From Hyphomicrobiaceae bacterium (GTDB taxonomy: Bacteria > Pseudomonadota > Alphaproteobacteria > Rhizobiales > Hyphomicrobiaceae): a DNA stretch of 10,382 bases. The stretch is from positions 1 through 10,382 of the forward strand of contig JAFMSC010000110.1 of the NCBI GenBank assembly GCA_017353825.1. Reading direction: 5' to 3'. Of the stretch, positions 1 to 6,057 are shown piece by piece (within the stretch, counting starts at the first letter, position 1; every line of letters begins with the position of its first letter). The position numbers and the translations under genes were made by a program. Under the pieces are notes generated by a model. The model saw only the letters and a program-made list of their open reading frames with translations, did no database searches and had not been told where the DNA came from.

Positions 1-2
1 AG

Positions 3-143
3 TCCGAGGCTCACAAGCCCCTATCCACCGCGCCCGCCGCGGATCCGGCGCCGGCGCCGCGGTCGACCGAGCTCGACCAGCTCAAGTGCCAGCTGGCAGC
101 CGTGCAGGCTAAGCTCGACGAGCTTTCTCGCAACCGCGGTTGA
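3..143 (+). CDS. C-terminal fragment, PhaR-like coiled-coil tail (partial)
   Basis: An open frame enters from the left edge and ends at TGA 141-143, giving the last 46 residues of a protein. The visible part is an Ala/Pro-rich linker (APAADPAPAP) followed by a short amphipathic heptad-like helix (LDQLKCQLAAVQAKLDELSR) and a basic tail. This layout, a low-complexity linker plus a terminal helix of the 'xLxxLKxQLxxxQxxLxxL' type, is what I recall for polyhydroxyalkanoate synthesis repressors (PhaR) of Hyphomicrobiales; some phasins end in a similar way. No catalytic or DNA-binding domain is inside the window, so the name is only a suggestion. The gene converges on the minus-strand polyketide operon, leaving about 230 bp between the two stop codons. 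That it is a real coding end is fairly secure; its identity is not. Confidence 0.55.
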   Translation, partial: SEAHKPLSTAPAADPAPAPRSTELDQLKCQLAAVQAKLDELSRNRG

Positions 144-349
144 TCCGACATTAGCCGCCACCTCAGATCGAGTTGGCTCGTCTGGTGTCGGCAGGGGGAA
201 CGTCGATCGCGTTTGCTGCATCCCCTCCGGATGTCTTCATGTCTTGATGACTGCCTGAAGCCCTGCTGCCACAGCACAACGGATAGCAGCTGACACGGGC
301 AACGCTTTGGACTGACGCAGAGCTAGCCCGACTTGCCCAACCTTGCCCG

Positions 350-368
350 CTCGCCGGTTGCAGGCGAG
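350..368 (-). terminator. GC hairpin after the transporter stop codon
   Basis: CTCGCC (350-355) and GGCGAG (363-368) form a perfect 6-bp stem with a 7-nt loop, starting 8 nt past the stop codon of the transporter gene. No T-tract follows on the minus strand, so intrinsic termination would be weak. It may act as a 3'-end stabilising hairpin or a rho-assisted terminator for the convergent gene ends. Confidence 0.3.
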
Positions 369-375
369 GCTCAGA

Positions 376-1953
376 TCACAATGCAGACATGCCGCCATCT
401 TGCCCGGCCTTCGGCGGAGATGACACCAGCAGCAGCGCCACGGCGCCCGCCAGCGTCACCAGCGCAACCAGCGCCCAGGCCTCGTTGATGGCCTCGACCG
501 TGGCCTGCCGCTCAACGGCGCGGCGCACGAAGGCCAGCACCGTGGGATCGACCGGCGTGCCGGGGACGTGGGCCAGGAACCTGTCGAGCGGCAGCCCTAC
601 GAGCTTGGCCACCTCCACATCGCCTTGGTCGAGCGCGTGACCCAGCCTGTCGCCGATCACAGGTGCCCGGCCGTAGATGATGGTGTCGATGACGGCCAGC
701 CCGATCGCGCCGCCGAGATTGCGCATCAGGTTGAACAGGCCGCTGGCATCGGCGACGGCCTCCGGCGGCAGGTGCCCCAGAGCCAGCCGGATGGGCGGCA
801 GCAGGCACAGCATGATGGCGACGCCGCGCACGATCTGCGGTAGGAGCATCTCGTCGAAATCCGTGGCCCGCGTCTGGAAGGCGCTGACAAGGAGGCCTGC
901 CGCGAACAGCCCGAAACCGGCGGCCGTCAACGCGCGCGCGCTCGCGCGCCGCTCGAGGAACACGGCAACGGGAGCCATGGCCAGCTGCGCCGCGCCGGTC
1001 ACCATGACGGTCTGGCCGATTTCCAGCGCATCGTGGGCCCGCACGAAGGCCAGGAACACTGGCATCAGGTAGACCGCACCGTAGAGCCCAATGCCGAGGA
1101 TGAAGCTTAGAAGGCACCCAAGCGCAAAACGCGGGTCGCCCAGCGCGCGCAGCTCGACGATGGGCTGGCCCACCCTTAAGGATCGCGACACGAACAAAAC
1201 GCCGGCCGCCAGGCTCGCCCCGAACAGCACGCCGGCGTCCAACGACAGCCAGCCCGCCTGCGGCGCCTGCTTCAAGCCGATCTCGAGGTAAGCGAGCGCG
1301 GCCGCCATGGTGATGAGCCCAGGCAGGTCGAGCTCGAAGAGGGACCCCAATTCGGGCGTCTGCCTGGGAAGCAGGCGCATGCTGATGGCGGCGGCCAGGA
1401 TGCCCGGCGCGACGTTGATGAAGAACAGCCAAGGCCAGTCGTAGGTGGCCGTGATCCAGCCGCCTGCGAACGGGCCGATGGTTGGGGCCAGCACGGCCAG
1501 CACGCCGGCGATGGTGGTGGCCAGCCCTTGTCCGCGGCCGGGAAACAGCACGAAGCCCGCGGCAAACACCTGCGGGATCAGAAGCCCGCCAGCCAGACCC
1601 TGCAGCACGCGCCAGGCCAAGAGGCTGCTCAGCGACCCGCTCCAGGCGCAGCCAATGGAGGCCGCCGTAAAGACGAGCAGGGTTGCGACCGACAGCCAGC
1701 GCATCGTCAGCGCCCGGGTCAAGAGGCCTGTCAGCGGGATCGCGACCACCTCCGCGATCAGGTAGCTGGTCTGCACCCAGCTCATCTGGTCGGGGCGAAT
1801 CTCCAGCGCGGACTGGATGGTGGGAAGGGAGGCCGCCACCACCTGCACGTCCAGGATGGCCATGAACATGCCGACGCACATGGCGGCAAACGCCACCCAC
1901 GTGCGCAGCGACGGCGCCTCGCCTTGCTGCAAAACATCGAGCGCTGCGCTCAC
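376..1953 (-). CDS. DHA2-family (EmrB/QacA) MFS efflux transporter
   Basis: This 525-residue protein is an inner-membrane drug:H+ antiporter of the DHA2 family (14 expected membrane helices); the length is typical. The first helix carries the family signature MAILDVQVVAASLPTIQ (residues 31-47). It is followed by the WVQTSYLIAEVVAIPLTG segment (59-76), an LQGLAGGLLIPQ stretch (118-128), the antiporter motif C region LAPTIGPFAGGW (155-166) and WPWLFFINVAPG (173-184). The start is GTG 1951-1953, which overlaps the TGA of the upstream methyltransferase by 4 bp (GTGA); a G-run lies 7 nt upstream. It is the last gene of the operon with the type III polyketide synthase and the membrane methyltransferase, so I infer that it exports or provides tolerance to their lipophilic product. 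No EmrA-type periplasmic adaptor is nearby. The family call is secure; the substrate is inferred. Confidence 0.93.
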   Translation of the reverse strand: MSAALDVLQQGEAPSLRTWVAFAAMCVGMFMAILDVQVVAASLPTIQSALEIRPDQMSWVQTSYLIAEVVAIPLTGLLTRALTMRWLSVATLLVFTAASIGCAWSGSLSSLLAWRVLQGLAGGLLIPQVFAAGFVLFPGRGQGLATTIAGVLAVLAPTIGPFAGGWITATYDWPWLFFINVAPGILAAAISMRLLPRQTPELGSLFELDLPGLITMAAALAYLEIGLKQAPQAGWLSLDAGVLFGASLAAGVLFVSRSLRVGQPIVELRALGDPRFALGCLLSFILGIGLYGAVYLMPVFLAFVRAHDALEIGQTVMVTGAAQLAMAPVAVFLERRASARALTAAGFGLFAAGLLVSAFQTRATDFDEMLLPQIVRGVAIMLCLLPPIRLALGHLPPEAVADASGLFNLMRNLGGAIGLAVIDTIIYGRAPVIGDRLGHALDQGDVEVAKLVGLPLDRFLAHVPGTPVDPTVLAFVRRAVERQATVEAINEAWALVALVTLAGAVALLLVSSPPKAGQDGGMSAL

Positions 1954-2495
1954 GCCACGGCCCCCCGGCGCGGCTCGCCGCGCAAAGCCCTGTCCTCCGC
2001 TCGCACACGCACGGCCAGCACGAGAGCGTTGAGCGCAGTGAAGAGGAGAGCGAACGCCACCAGCCCGAAGACGAGCGGAAGCACCAGGATCTCGGCAGCG
2101 ACGACCGCGTAGTTCGGGTGGGCGAGGAACCGATAAGGGCCCGACTGCACCATCGGCGCCCCCGGCAGCACGAGGATGCGCGTGGTCCAGCGCTCACGCA
2201 GCGTGCCCAGCACCCAGCCGCGACCGATCTGCAGCACGACGAACACCGCCAGCAGCGGCAAACTCGGCTCCCGCGCCGGGGCCAACACCCACAAGCCCAG
2301 CAACCAGGCTGCATGCACGGCAACGATGGCGGGATAGTGCCCCGGCGCGATCTCGACGGCGCCCCGCGCCAGCAGGGCGCGCGTGTTGCGGCGGGAAAGC
2401 ACAAGCTCGGCCAGGCGCTGCACCGTCACCAGGGCCAGCACGGCGACCGATATCGGATGCGCGGCCGCCAGTGCCCCGATGAGCGATGTCGTCAT
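1950..2495 (-). CDS. ICMT-family membrane methyltransferase (BpsB/SrsB-like)
   Basis: This 181-residue, very hydrophobic protein has about four to five membrane segments. The signature of the isoprenylcysteine carboxyl methyltransferase family is present: GPYRFLAHPNY (residues 119-129), then a hydrophobic stretch and the acidic/basic AVRVRAEDRAL element (161-171) that completes the SAM-binding site. Bacteria do not use this fold for CaaX proteins. Next to type III polyketide synthases, as in Bacillus bpsA-bpsB and Streptomyces srsAB, members O-methylate alkylpyrones or alkylresorcinols. The start ATG 2493-2495 overlaps the polyketide synthase TGA (ATGA), with a strong AGGAGG 5 nt upstream inside the preceding gene, so coupled translation is very likely. 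It overlaps the downstream transporter by 4 bp as well. The family call is secure; the O-methylation substrate comes from context. Confidence 0.88.
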   Translation of the reverse strand: MTTSLIGALAAAHPISVAVLALVTVQRLAELVLSRRNTRALLARGAVEIAPGHYPAIVAVHAAWLLGLWVLAPAREPSLPLLAVFVVLQIGRGWVLGTLRERWTTRILVLPGAPMVQSGPYRFLAHPNYAVVAAEILVLPLVFGLVAFALLFTALNALVLAVRVRAEDRALRGEPRRGAVA

Positions 2496-3601
2496 TCCAG
2501 CCTCCTGGCCTGGCTCCCGGCGCTGACCCCGGCGAGGGTGGCCGTGGACACCGTGAAGCCGGGGCCGAGCGCGATTAACATGGCGCGCTCCGGCAGCCCC
2601 GACTCAAGGGCGCGCTCCAGCACGAACAATACCGTAGGGGCCGACATATTGCCGTAGCGCCGCAGCACTTCGCGCTCGTAATCAAGGCTCCCAGGCCGCA
2701 GCCCGAGTGCGCCCTCGAAGGCCTCGACGACCTTGCGGCCGCCGGGGTGGCACACGAAGCGGTCGATGTCGCTGCGCGCCAAGCCCTGGGCGCTGAGGAT
2801 CGCATCGAGGGATGCGCCGAGATGCTCGCGCGCGAACGCGGGGATCGACTGGTCGAAGATGACGCCGAAGCCCACCGGATCGACCTTCCACCCCATGATG
2901 TCCAGAGTGCCGGGCCACGTATAGTGCCCACTGTCCATGATCCTCGCCGCGCGACCTCCCTCGCCGACCCGTCCTGAGGTGAGCACTGCCGCCGCCGCCC
3001 CGTCGCCGAACAGGGCGAGCGCCACCATGTTGGCCTTCGTGGCCTGGTCGCGCCGCACCGCCAGGGAACACAGCTCCACCGCGACCACCAATACCACGCT
3101 GCCGGGGCGCGCCATAGCCAGGTCGGCGCCCAGCGCAAGGCCGGCAACGCCGCCGGCGCAGCCCAGTCCGAACACCGGCACCCGCTGCACGTCGCGGCGG
3201 AAGCCGAGGCTGGCAAGGGCCCGCGCTTCAAGGCTAGGCGTGGCAATACCGGTCGAGGACACCGTGACGACGGAGTCGACCGCATCTGCCGCAATCCCCG
3301 CGCGGTCGAGCGCCTTGCCGGCGGCCTCGACAAACAGGGCAAGCGCCCCGTCCAGGTAGGCGGCGGTGCGCTCGGGCCAGCCGTGCCCACCGAAATACCA
3401 GTCCAAAGGGCGGGTAATGTGCCGCTCGGCAATGCCCGCAGAGGCAAAGATGGCGGCGATCCGGTCGAAATCGCCGAATTGGTCGGCGAAGACGGTTTCA
3501 ACCGCCTTGATCGCCTCGCGCTGCCCCATGACATGCGGTGGAACAGCGGTGGCAATCGACAGCAAGGTCACGTCCAGCCGCGATTTCTTGTGACGGAGCA
3601 C
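2492..3601 (-). CDS. Type III polyketide synthase (chalcone/stilbene synthase family)
   Basis: The enzyme loads an acyl-CoA starter and extends it with malonyl-CoA, then cyclises it to a pyrone or resorcinol ring. With the start used here (369 aa) the catalytic triad is intact: Cys148 in VFGLGCAGGVAG, His285 in FVCHPGGRK and Asn318 in YGNMSAP. Spacing between them (137 and 33 residues) is close to that of plant chalcone synthase (139 and 33). The C-terminal GPGF loop (346-349) is also present. I chose GTG 3599-3601 because GAGGAG lies 5-6 nt upstream. An ATG at 3625, in frame, would add eight residues but has no good ribosome binding site. It is the first gene of the operon with a methyltransferase and an exporter. 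The partner genes suggest a bacterial alkylpyrone/alkylresorcinol synthase (BpsA/ArsB-like) rather than a flavonoid enzyme. Starter chain length cannot be read from the sequence. Confidence 0.93.
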   Translation of the reverse strand: MLRHKKSRLDVTLLSIATAVPPHVMGQREAIKAVETVFADQFGDFDRIAAIFASAGIAERHITRPLDWYFGGHGWPERTAAYLDGALALFVEAAGKALDRAGIAADAVDSVVTVSSTGIATPSLEARALASLGFRRDVQRVPVFGLGCAGGVAGLALGADLAMARPGSVVLVVAVELCSLAVRRDQATKANMVALALFGDGAAAAVLTSGRVGEGGRAARIMDSGHYTWPGTLDIMGWKVDPVGFGVIFDQSIPAFAREHLGASLDAILSAQGLARSDIDRFVCHPGGRKVVEAFEGALGLRPGSLDYEREVLRRYGNMSAPTVLFVLERALESGLPERAMLIALGPGFTVSTATLAGVSAGSQARRLE

Positions 3602-3702
3602 GCATTCTCCTCTCAGCAGCGCCATAATTGGAGGGCAGTCCTTTACGCATCACACGGGTCCCGCGGCGATCCGGCCGGACCATGGTTCTGGCGGCGTGGC
3701 TC

Positions 3703-3724
3703 AGACAAGGCGGAGACAAGGCGG
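3703..3724. repeat. Exact tandem 11-mer upstream of the polyketide operon
   Basis: AGACAAGGCGG occurs twice in immediate succession (3703-3713 and 3714-3724). It sits about 100 bp upstream of the polyketide synthase start. Period 11 is near one helical turn, so a regulator could bind both copies on one DNA face. That role is speculative; replication slippage is the simple alternative. Confidence 0.5.
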
Positions 3725-3816
3725 ACCGGCTCAATTTGCCGTGATGGACCCCCAAGCGCCAGCGGGCCGGCGTAGGCGCCGACGTTGCGGAGGCAGGCGT
3801 CCAATGGGCGGGACGT

Positions 3817-4020
3817 TCAGGGGCAGCCAAGCCCCCTCCGACCCTGGTCGCCGTTGGGCTTGGCCAGGCTGCCGCCGCCCTTTTCAAGGAGGCACAAGAC
3901 TGGTGAATCGAGCTCCGGATACTTGCACAGCCGCTTCCAGTCGCGGGCGTTGTAGCTCAAACGCGTGCCGCCCCTGACCCGCCTGATGGTTAAGGTCAGC
4001 CCACACTGCGGGCAGGTCAA
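3817..4020 (-). CDS. Possible small CPxCG zinc-ribbon-like protein
   Basis: This open frame of about 67 residues begins TCPQCGLTLTIRR after a TTG start and continues with WKRLCKYPELDSPVLCLLEK. The two cysteine pairs (CPxCG, and LC...VLC about 35 residues further on) could bind one zinc. The text looks protein-like and unlike the repetitive translation of the frame upstream of the TTG. That upstream frame runs open to an ATG at 4161, but reads through the 12-mer tandem repeat and is Pro/Ala-rich. A G-run lies about 10 nt before the TTG, inside a hairpin. It resembles small uncharacterised proteins of Hyphomicrobiales that I recall only vaguely, so no function is given. The last 20 or so residues (from SLAKPNGDQG) look poorly constrained. 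It may be a decayed gene. Confidence 0.4.
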   Translation of the reverse strand: MTCPQCGLTLTIRRVRGGTRLSYNARDWKRLCKYPELDSPVLCLLEKGGGSLAKPNGDQGRRGLGCP

Positions 4021-4031
4021 GATCTGTGCGC

Positions 4032-4046
4032 CCCCCTGCGAGGGGG
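4032..4046 (-). promoter_or_regulatory. Hairpin covering the G-run before the small zinc-ribbon frame
   Basis: CCCCCT (4032-4037), GCG loop and AGGGGG (4041-4046) form a perfect 6-bp stem. On the minus strand its 3' arm is the G-run that would serve as ribosome binding site for the TTG at 4018-4020, so folding would hide it. Whether the gene is real is itself uncertain. Confidence 0.3.
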
Positions 4047-4058
4047 ACGTGAAGGCGC

Positions 4059-4094
4059 CTCGTGGGGGTACTCGTGGGAGTGCTTGTGGGGGTG
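4059..4094. repeat. Three tandem 12-mers, CTCGTGGGGGTA type
   Basis: CTCGTGGGGGTA (4059-4070), CTCGTGGGAGTG (4071-4082) and CTTGTGGGGGTG (4083-4094) are three consecutive copies with a few substitutions. Period 12 keeps all frames open, which explains the long but meaningless frames crossing this spot on both strands (GVLVGVLVGV on plus, TPTSTPTSTP on minus). Confidence 0.75.
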
Positions 4095-4315
4095 CAGGCG
4101 GACATGGCTGAGGTTGCCGGCCTCGTGCCGTCGTCAATGGATTATCAACGCGCAATCGCATTTCGCCAGCCCCGCATAGTTAACACCAGCGTCCTTGCGA
4201 ACGCGCTCAGCACCCGGTTGAGGCAACGCCAGGTCATGCCGGGGTGTTCCGTTCGGCCAAGGCAACAAAGCAAGCGACCCGAACGGGGATACGCCTCACA
4301 TCGAAGTCCTTCCAG

Positions 4316-4331
4316 CTCTTATACTCTTATA
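4316..4331. repeat. Tandem CTCTTATA octamer followed by TATAGG
   Basis: CTCTTATA is repeated exactly at 4316-4323 and 4324-4331 and runs into TATAGG, an AT-rich spot in GC-rich DNA. The TATA-like stretch could serve as a -10 element, but no matching -35 box is visible on either strand. Confidence 0.4.
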
Positions 4332-4536
4332 TATAGGTGGCGTGTGAGTCCCGGCTGAAAAACTCGCACGCTGAGGGAAGGCCTGGCGTTGGTTGGGCGT
4401 GCGGCTTGCGCGCGTCGCGCTATTCCTGGCATTACGAAACTGGCGCGATGCGGTTGGCAGGGCGGTCGTTATTTCCCGTGGAGTTTGCTCCGGCAGGGCG
4501 TCGTCGACCGAACAGAAGCAAGTTCGATGGCTCCTG

Positions 4537-4600
4537 CACTTTATCTTATGTATATTCTAAGTATTTTGAATAACAGATAGCAAATACACGAAAAAATTGA
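4537..4600. promoter_or_regulatory. AT-rich island with nested dyad, candidate promoter/operator
   Basis: This is one of the most AT-rich stretches of the window. Two inverted repeats are nested: TATCT (4542-4546) with AGATA (4575-4579), and inside it TATTC (4553-4557) with GAATA (4568-4572). On the minus strand TTGCTA, an 18-nt spacer and TAGAAT resemble a sigma-70 promoter, though no clear gene lies downstream in that direction. On the plus strand TATTCT could be a -10 element for the TAXI gene about 190 bp away. This assignment is inferred from base composition and symmetry only. Confidence 0.3.
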
Positions 4601-4749
4601 GGGGGCGTGTGTGGATAACCGCGCATAACGTCCCTTTGCCGCCGCAATTGAACCGCGACTATTCCCGCCCACGGAGATCGCTCCAGAGCTCGACGCTTTT
4701 GTCCTCGCCGGAGCCGGTCTCGTTCAGCTACCGGGAGAGGACATTGGAC

Positions 4750-5991
4750 ATGCGTCAAGCCGCGGCGATGCCTCATCGCCGACTGCGTTGGGCGGGCGCG
4801 GGCCGCCGCACAAGCTTCCTTCTCGGGGGCGTGCTCGCGGTGTGCGCAGGAGCGCTGGCCGCCGCCACGTCGGTCTTGGGCCAGGTGGGCGAGCCGCCCA
4901 GGCAGGACGTTTCCCCGGCCCCCGCCCCGCGCCAGCCGCTGCGCCCCACGCTTCAGCAGGTCGAGCGCTTCAAGCTCAACCAGGACGCGCTGATCCTCGA
5001 CGCAGGCCGGCCTGGCACCACCTATCAGGCGATGGCCAACGATCTGATTGCCGCCGTGGACGCGGGAGCGCACATGCGCGTCCTGCCTGTGGAGGGCGAC
5101 GGCGGACCCGCCAACCTGCAGGATGCGTTGTATCTGCGCGGCATCGACATGGCGATCGTGCCGGCCAACGTGCTGGCGCATGCCAAAGCCAGCAACGCCT
5201 TCGGCGGCAACCTGGCGCAACGGCTCGCCTACGTCACCGTCCTCTATAGCGAGGAGGTGCACATTGTGGCTGGCGCGGGAATTGCCGCCGTGGGCGACCT
5301 GCGCGGCAAGCGCGTCGCCGTCCCGGCAGACGACGGCACCGCGCAGTTCACGTCGGGTGACATCCTGCGGCGCTTCGGCGTCCCGGTCGAGCGGGTGCCC
5401 ATGACCCCGGCCGACGCGCTGGAGGAGGTGCGGACCGGCAGCGTCGCCGCCGCCATCCTGATGGGCGGCAAGCCCCTCGGCCTGGTCGCGGCGCTGCCCA
5501 AGGACGGCAGCGTGCGGCTCCTGAGCCTGCCCTTCCCGGTACTGCCGAGCGAAGCCTATGCGCCGGCAGTGCTGCTGCCGGAGGACTATCCTGCCCTAAT
5601 CCCGCCGGGGACGATCGTTGAGACGGTGGCCGTCAACGCCGTGCTCATGGCCGGTCGAGGCGAGGACGCGGCCCACCGGGTCACGAAGCACACGCCCGCG
5701 GTGCTCGAGGCCATCGCCAGGCTGGCGATCTCTGAGCGCCATCCCAAATGGCGCGACGTAAACCTGGGCGCGGCGCTGCCGGGCTGGCCGCGCGTCGAGG
5801 CCGCAGAGATTTGGCTCAGGCAGGCCTCGGCGCAGCGCAAGGAGGCCCTCCAGGGCAACAAGGAGCAGCCGCCCCGCAGCAACAACCGCATCAAGTCCTC
5901 TGAGCTTGCCACCGACCGGCGCAAGAAGCTGATCGATGAGTTCGATGCGTGGGCGCGCATGACCGCCGCCCGCGATGACGCCGTGAAGTAG
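4750..5991 (+). CDS. TAXI-family (NMT1-like) solute-binding protein, exported
   Basis: This 413-residue protein looks like a TAXI-type TRAP transporter solute receptor. The N-terminus has twin arginines (GRRTSFLLGG, residues about 18-27) followed by a hydrophobic segment to about residue 43, a signal sequence or anchor that may be Tat-dependent. The binding domain starts near residue 70 with LILDAGRPGTTYQAMANDL, followed by DMAIVPANVLAHAK, the VHIVAGAGIAAVGDLRGKRV strand-loop typical of periplasmic binding proteins, and a DALEEVRTGSVAAAILMGGKP segment. The last 60 or so residues form a charged tail (QRKEALQGNKEQ onward, then RRKKLIDEFDAWARM). ATG 4750 follows GAGAGG by 9 nt; the frame is open back to TTG 4597, but only the 4750 start puts the signal segment near the N-terminus. 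No DctM/DctQ or 4TM-12TM membrane partner is in the window, so the ligand and transporter are unknown. Confidence 0.82.
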   Translation: MRQAAAMPHRRLRWAGAGRRTSFLLGGVLAVCAGALAAATSVLGQVGEPPRQDVSPAPAPRQPLRPTLQQVERFKLNQDALILDAGRPGTTYQAMANDLIAAVDAGAHMRVLPVEGDGGPANLQDALYLRGIDMAIVPANVLAHAKASNAFGGNLAQRLAYVTVLYSEEVHIVAGAGIAAVGDLRGKRVAVPADDGTAQFTSGDILRRFGVPVERVPMTPADALEEVRTGSVAAAILMGGKPLGLVAALPKDGSVRLLSLPFPVLPSEAYAPAVLLPEDYPALIPPGTIVETVAVNAVLMAGRGEDAAHRVTKHTPAVLEAIARLAISERHPKWRDVNLGAALPGWPRVEAAEIWLRQASAQRKEALQGNKEQPPRSNNRIKSSELATDRRKKLIDEFDAWARMTAARDDAVK

Positions 5992-5996
5992 CACAA

Positions 5997-6018
5997 CCGC
6001 GGCAGGAGGCTGCCGCGG
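5997..6018 (+). terminator. Strong 9-bp hairpin between the TAXI and Sel1 genes
   Basis: CCGCGGCAG (5997-6005) and CTGCCGCGG (6010-6018) are perfect inverted copies around a GAGG loop, starting 6 nt after the TAXI stop codon. It is followed by CCGTTTATGG, a short imperfect T-stretch. It should be a partial terminator or a 3'-stabilising structure that lowers expression of the downstream Sel1 gene, which lies only 40 nt further on. Confidence 0.6.
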
Positions 6019-6057
6019 CCGTTTATGGTCATAACCAGTTTGTGAGTCTGGATCGCC

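Larger units (their letters stand above)
4095..4749. other. Gene-less stretch upstream of the TAXI gene
   Basis: I find no convincing gene here; the open frames lack family resemblance and cross low-complexity sequence. It contains an 8-bp inverted repeat, CCGTTCGG (4249-4256) with CCGAACGG (4279-4286), a tandem CTCTTATA pair (4316-4331), and an AT-rich dyad island (4537-4600). From 4601 to 4749 is the likely leader of the TAXI gene. Its frame is open back to a TTG at 4597, but the translated leader lacks signal-peptide character. Confidence 0.6.

Noticed and set aside
926..955. CG-alternating stretch near 930-950
   Set aside because: It lies in the transporter coding sequence and is explained by Ala/Arg codons in GC-rich DNA.
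512..2404. 630-codon minus-strand frame across the methyltransferase and transporter genes
   Set aside because: It is an alternative frame of two well-supported genes in high-GC DNA; its Arg/Pro/Ala-rich text contains no domain.
2575..3555. 326-codon minus-strand frame inside the polyketide synthase
   Set aside because: Out-of-frame shadow; the catalytic triad and family motifs are in the other frame.
4059..4430. CRISPR array or IS remnant in the repeat-rich gap
   Set aside because: The repeats are 8-12 bp, directly adjacent and without spacers; no transposase-like text or terminal inverted repeats with target duplication were found.
4546..5262. 238-codon minus-strand frame opposite the TAXI gene
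   Set aside because: Antisense shadow of the TAXI coding region with His/Arg-rich text; it ends in the AT-rich island without a plausible domain.
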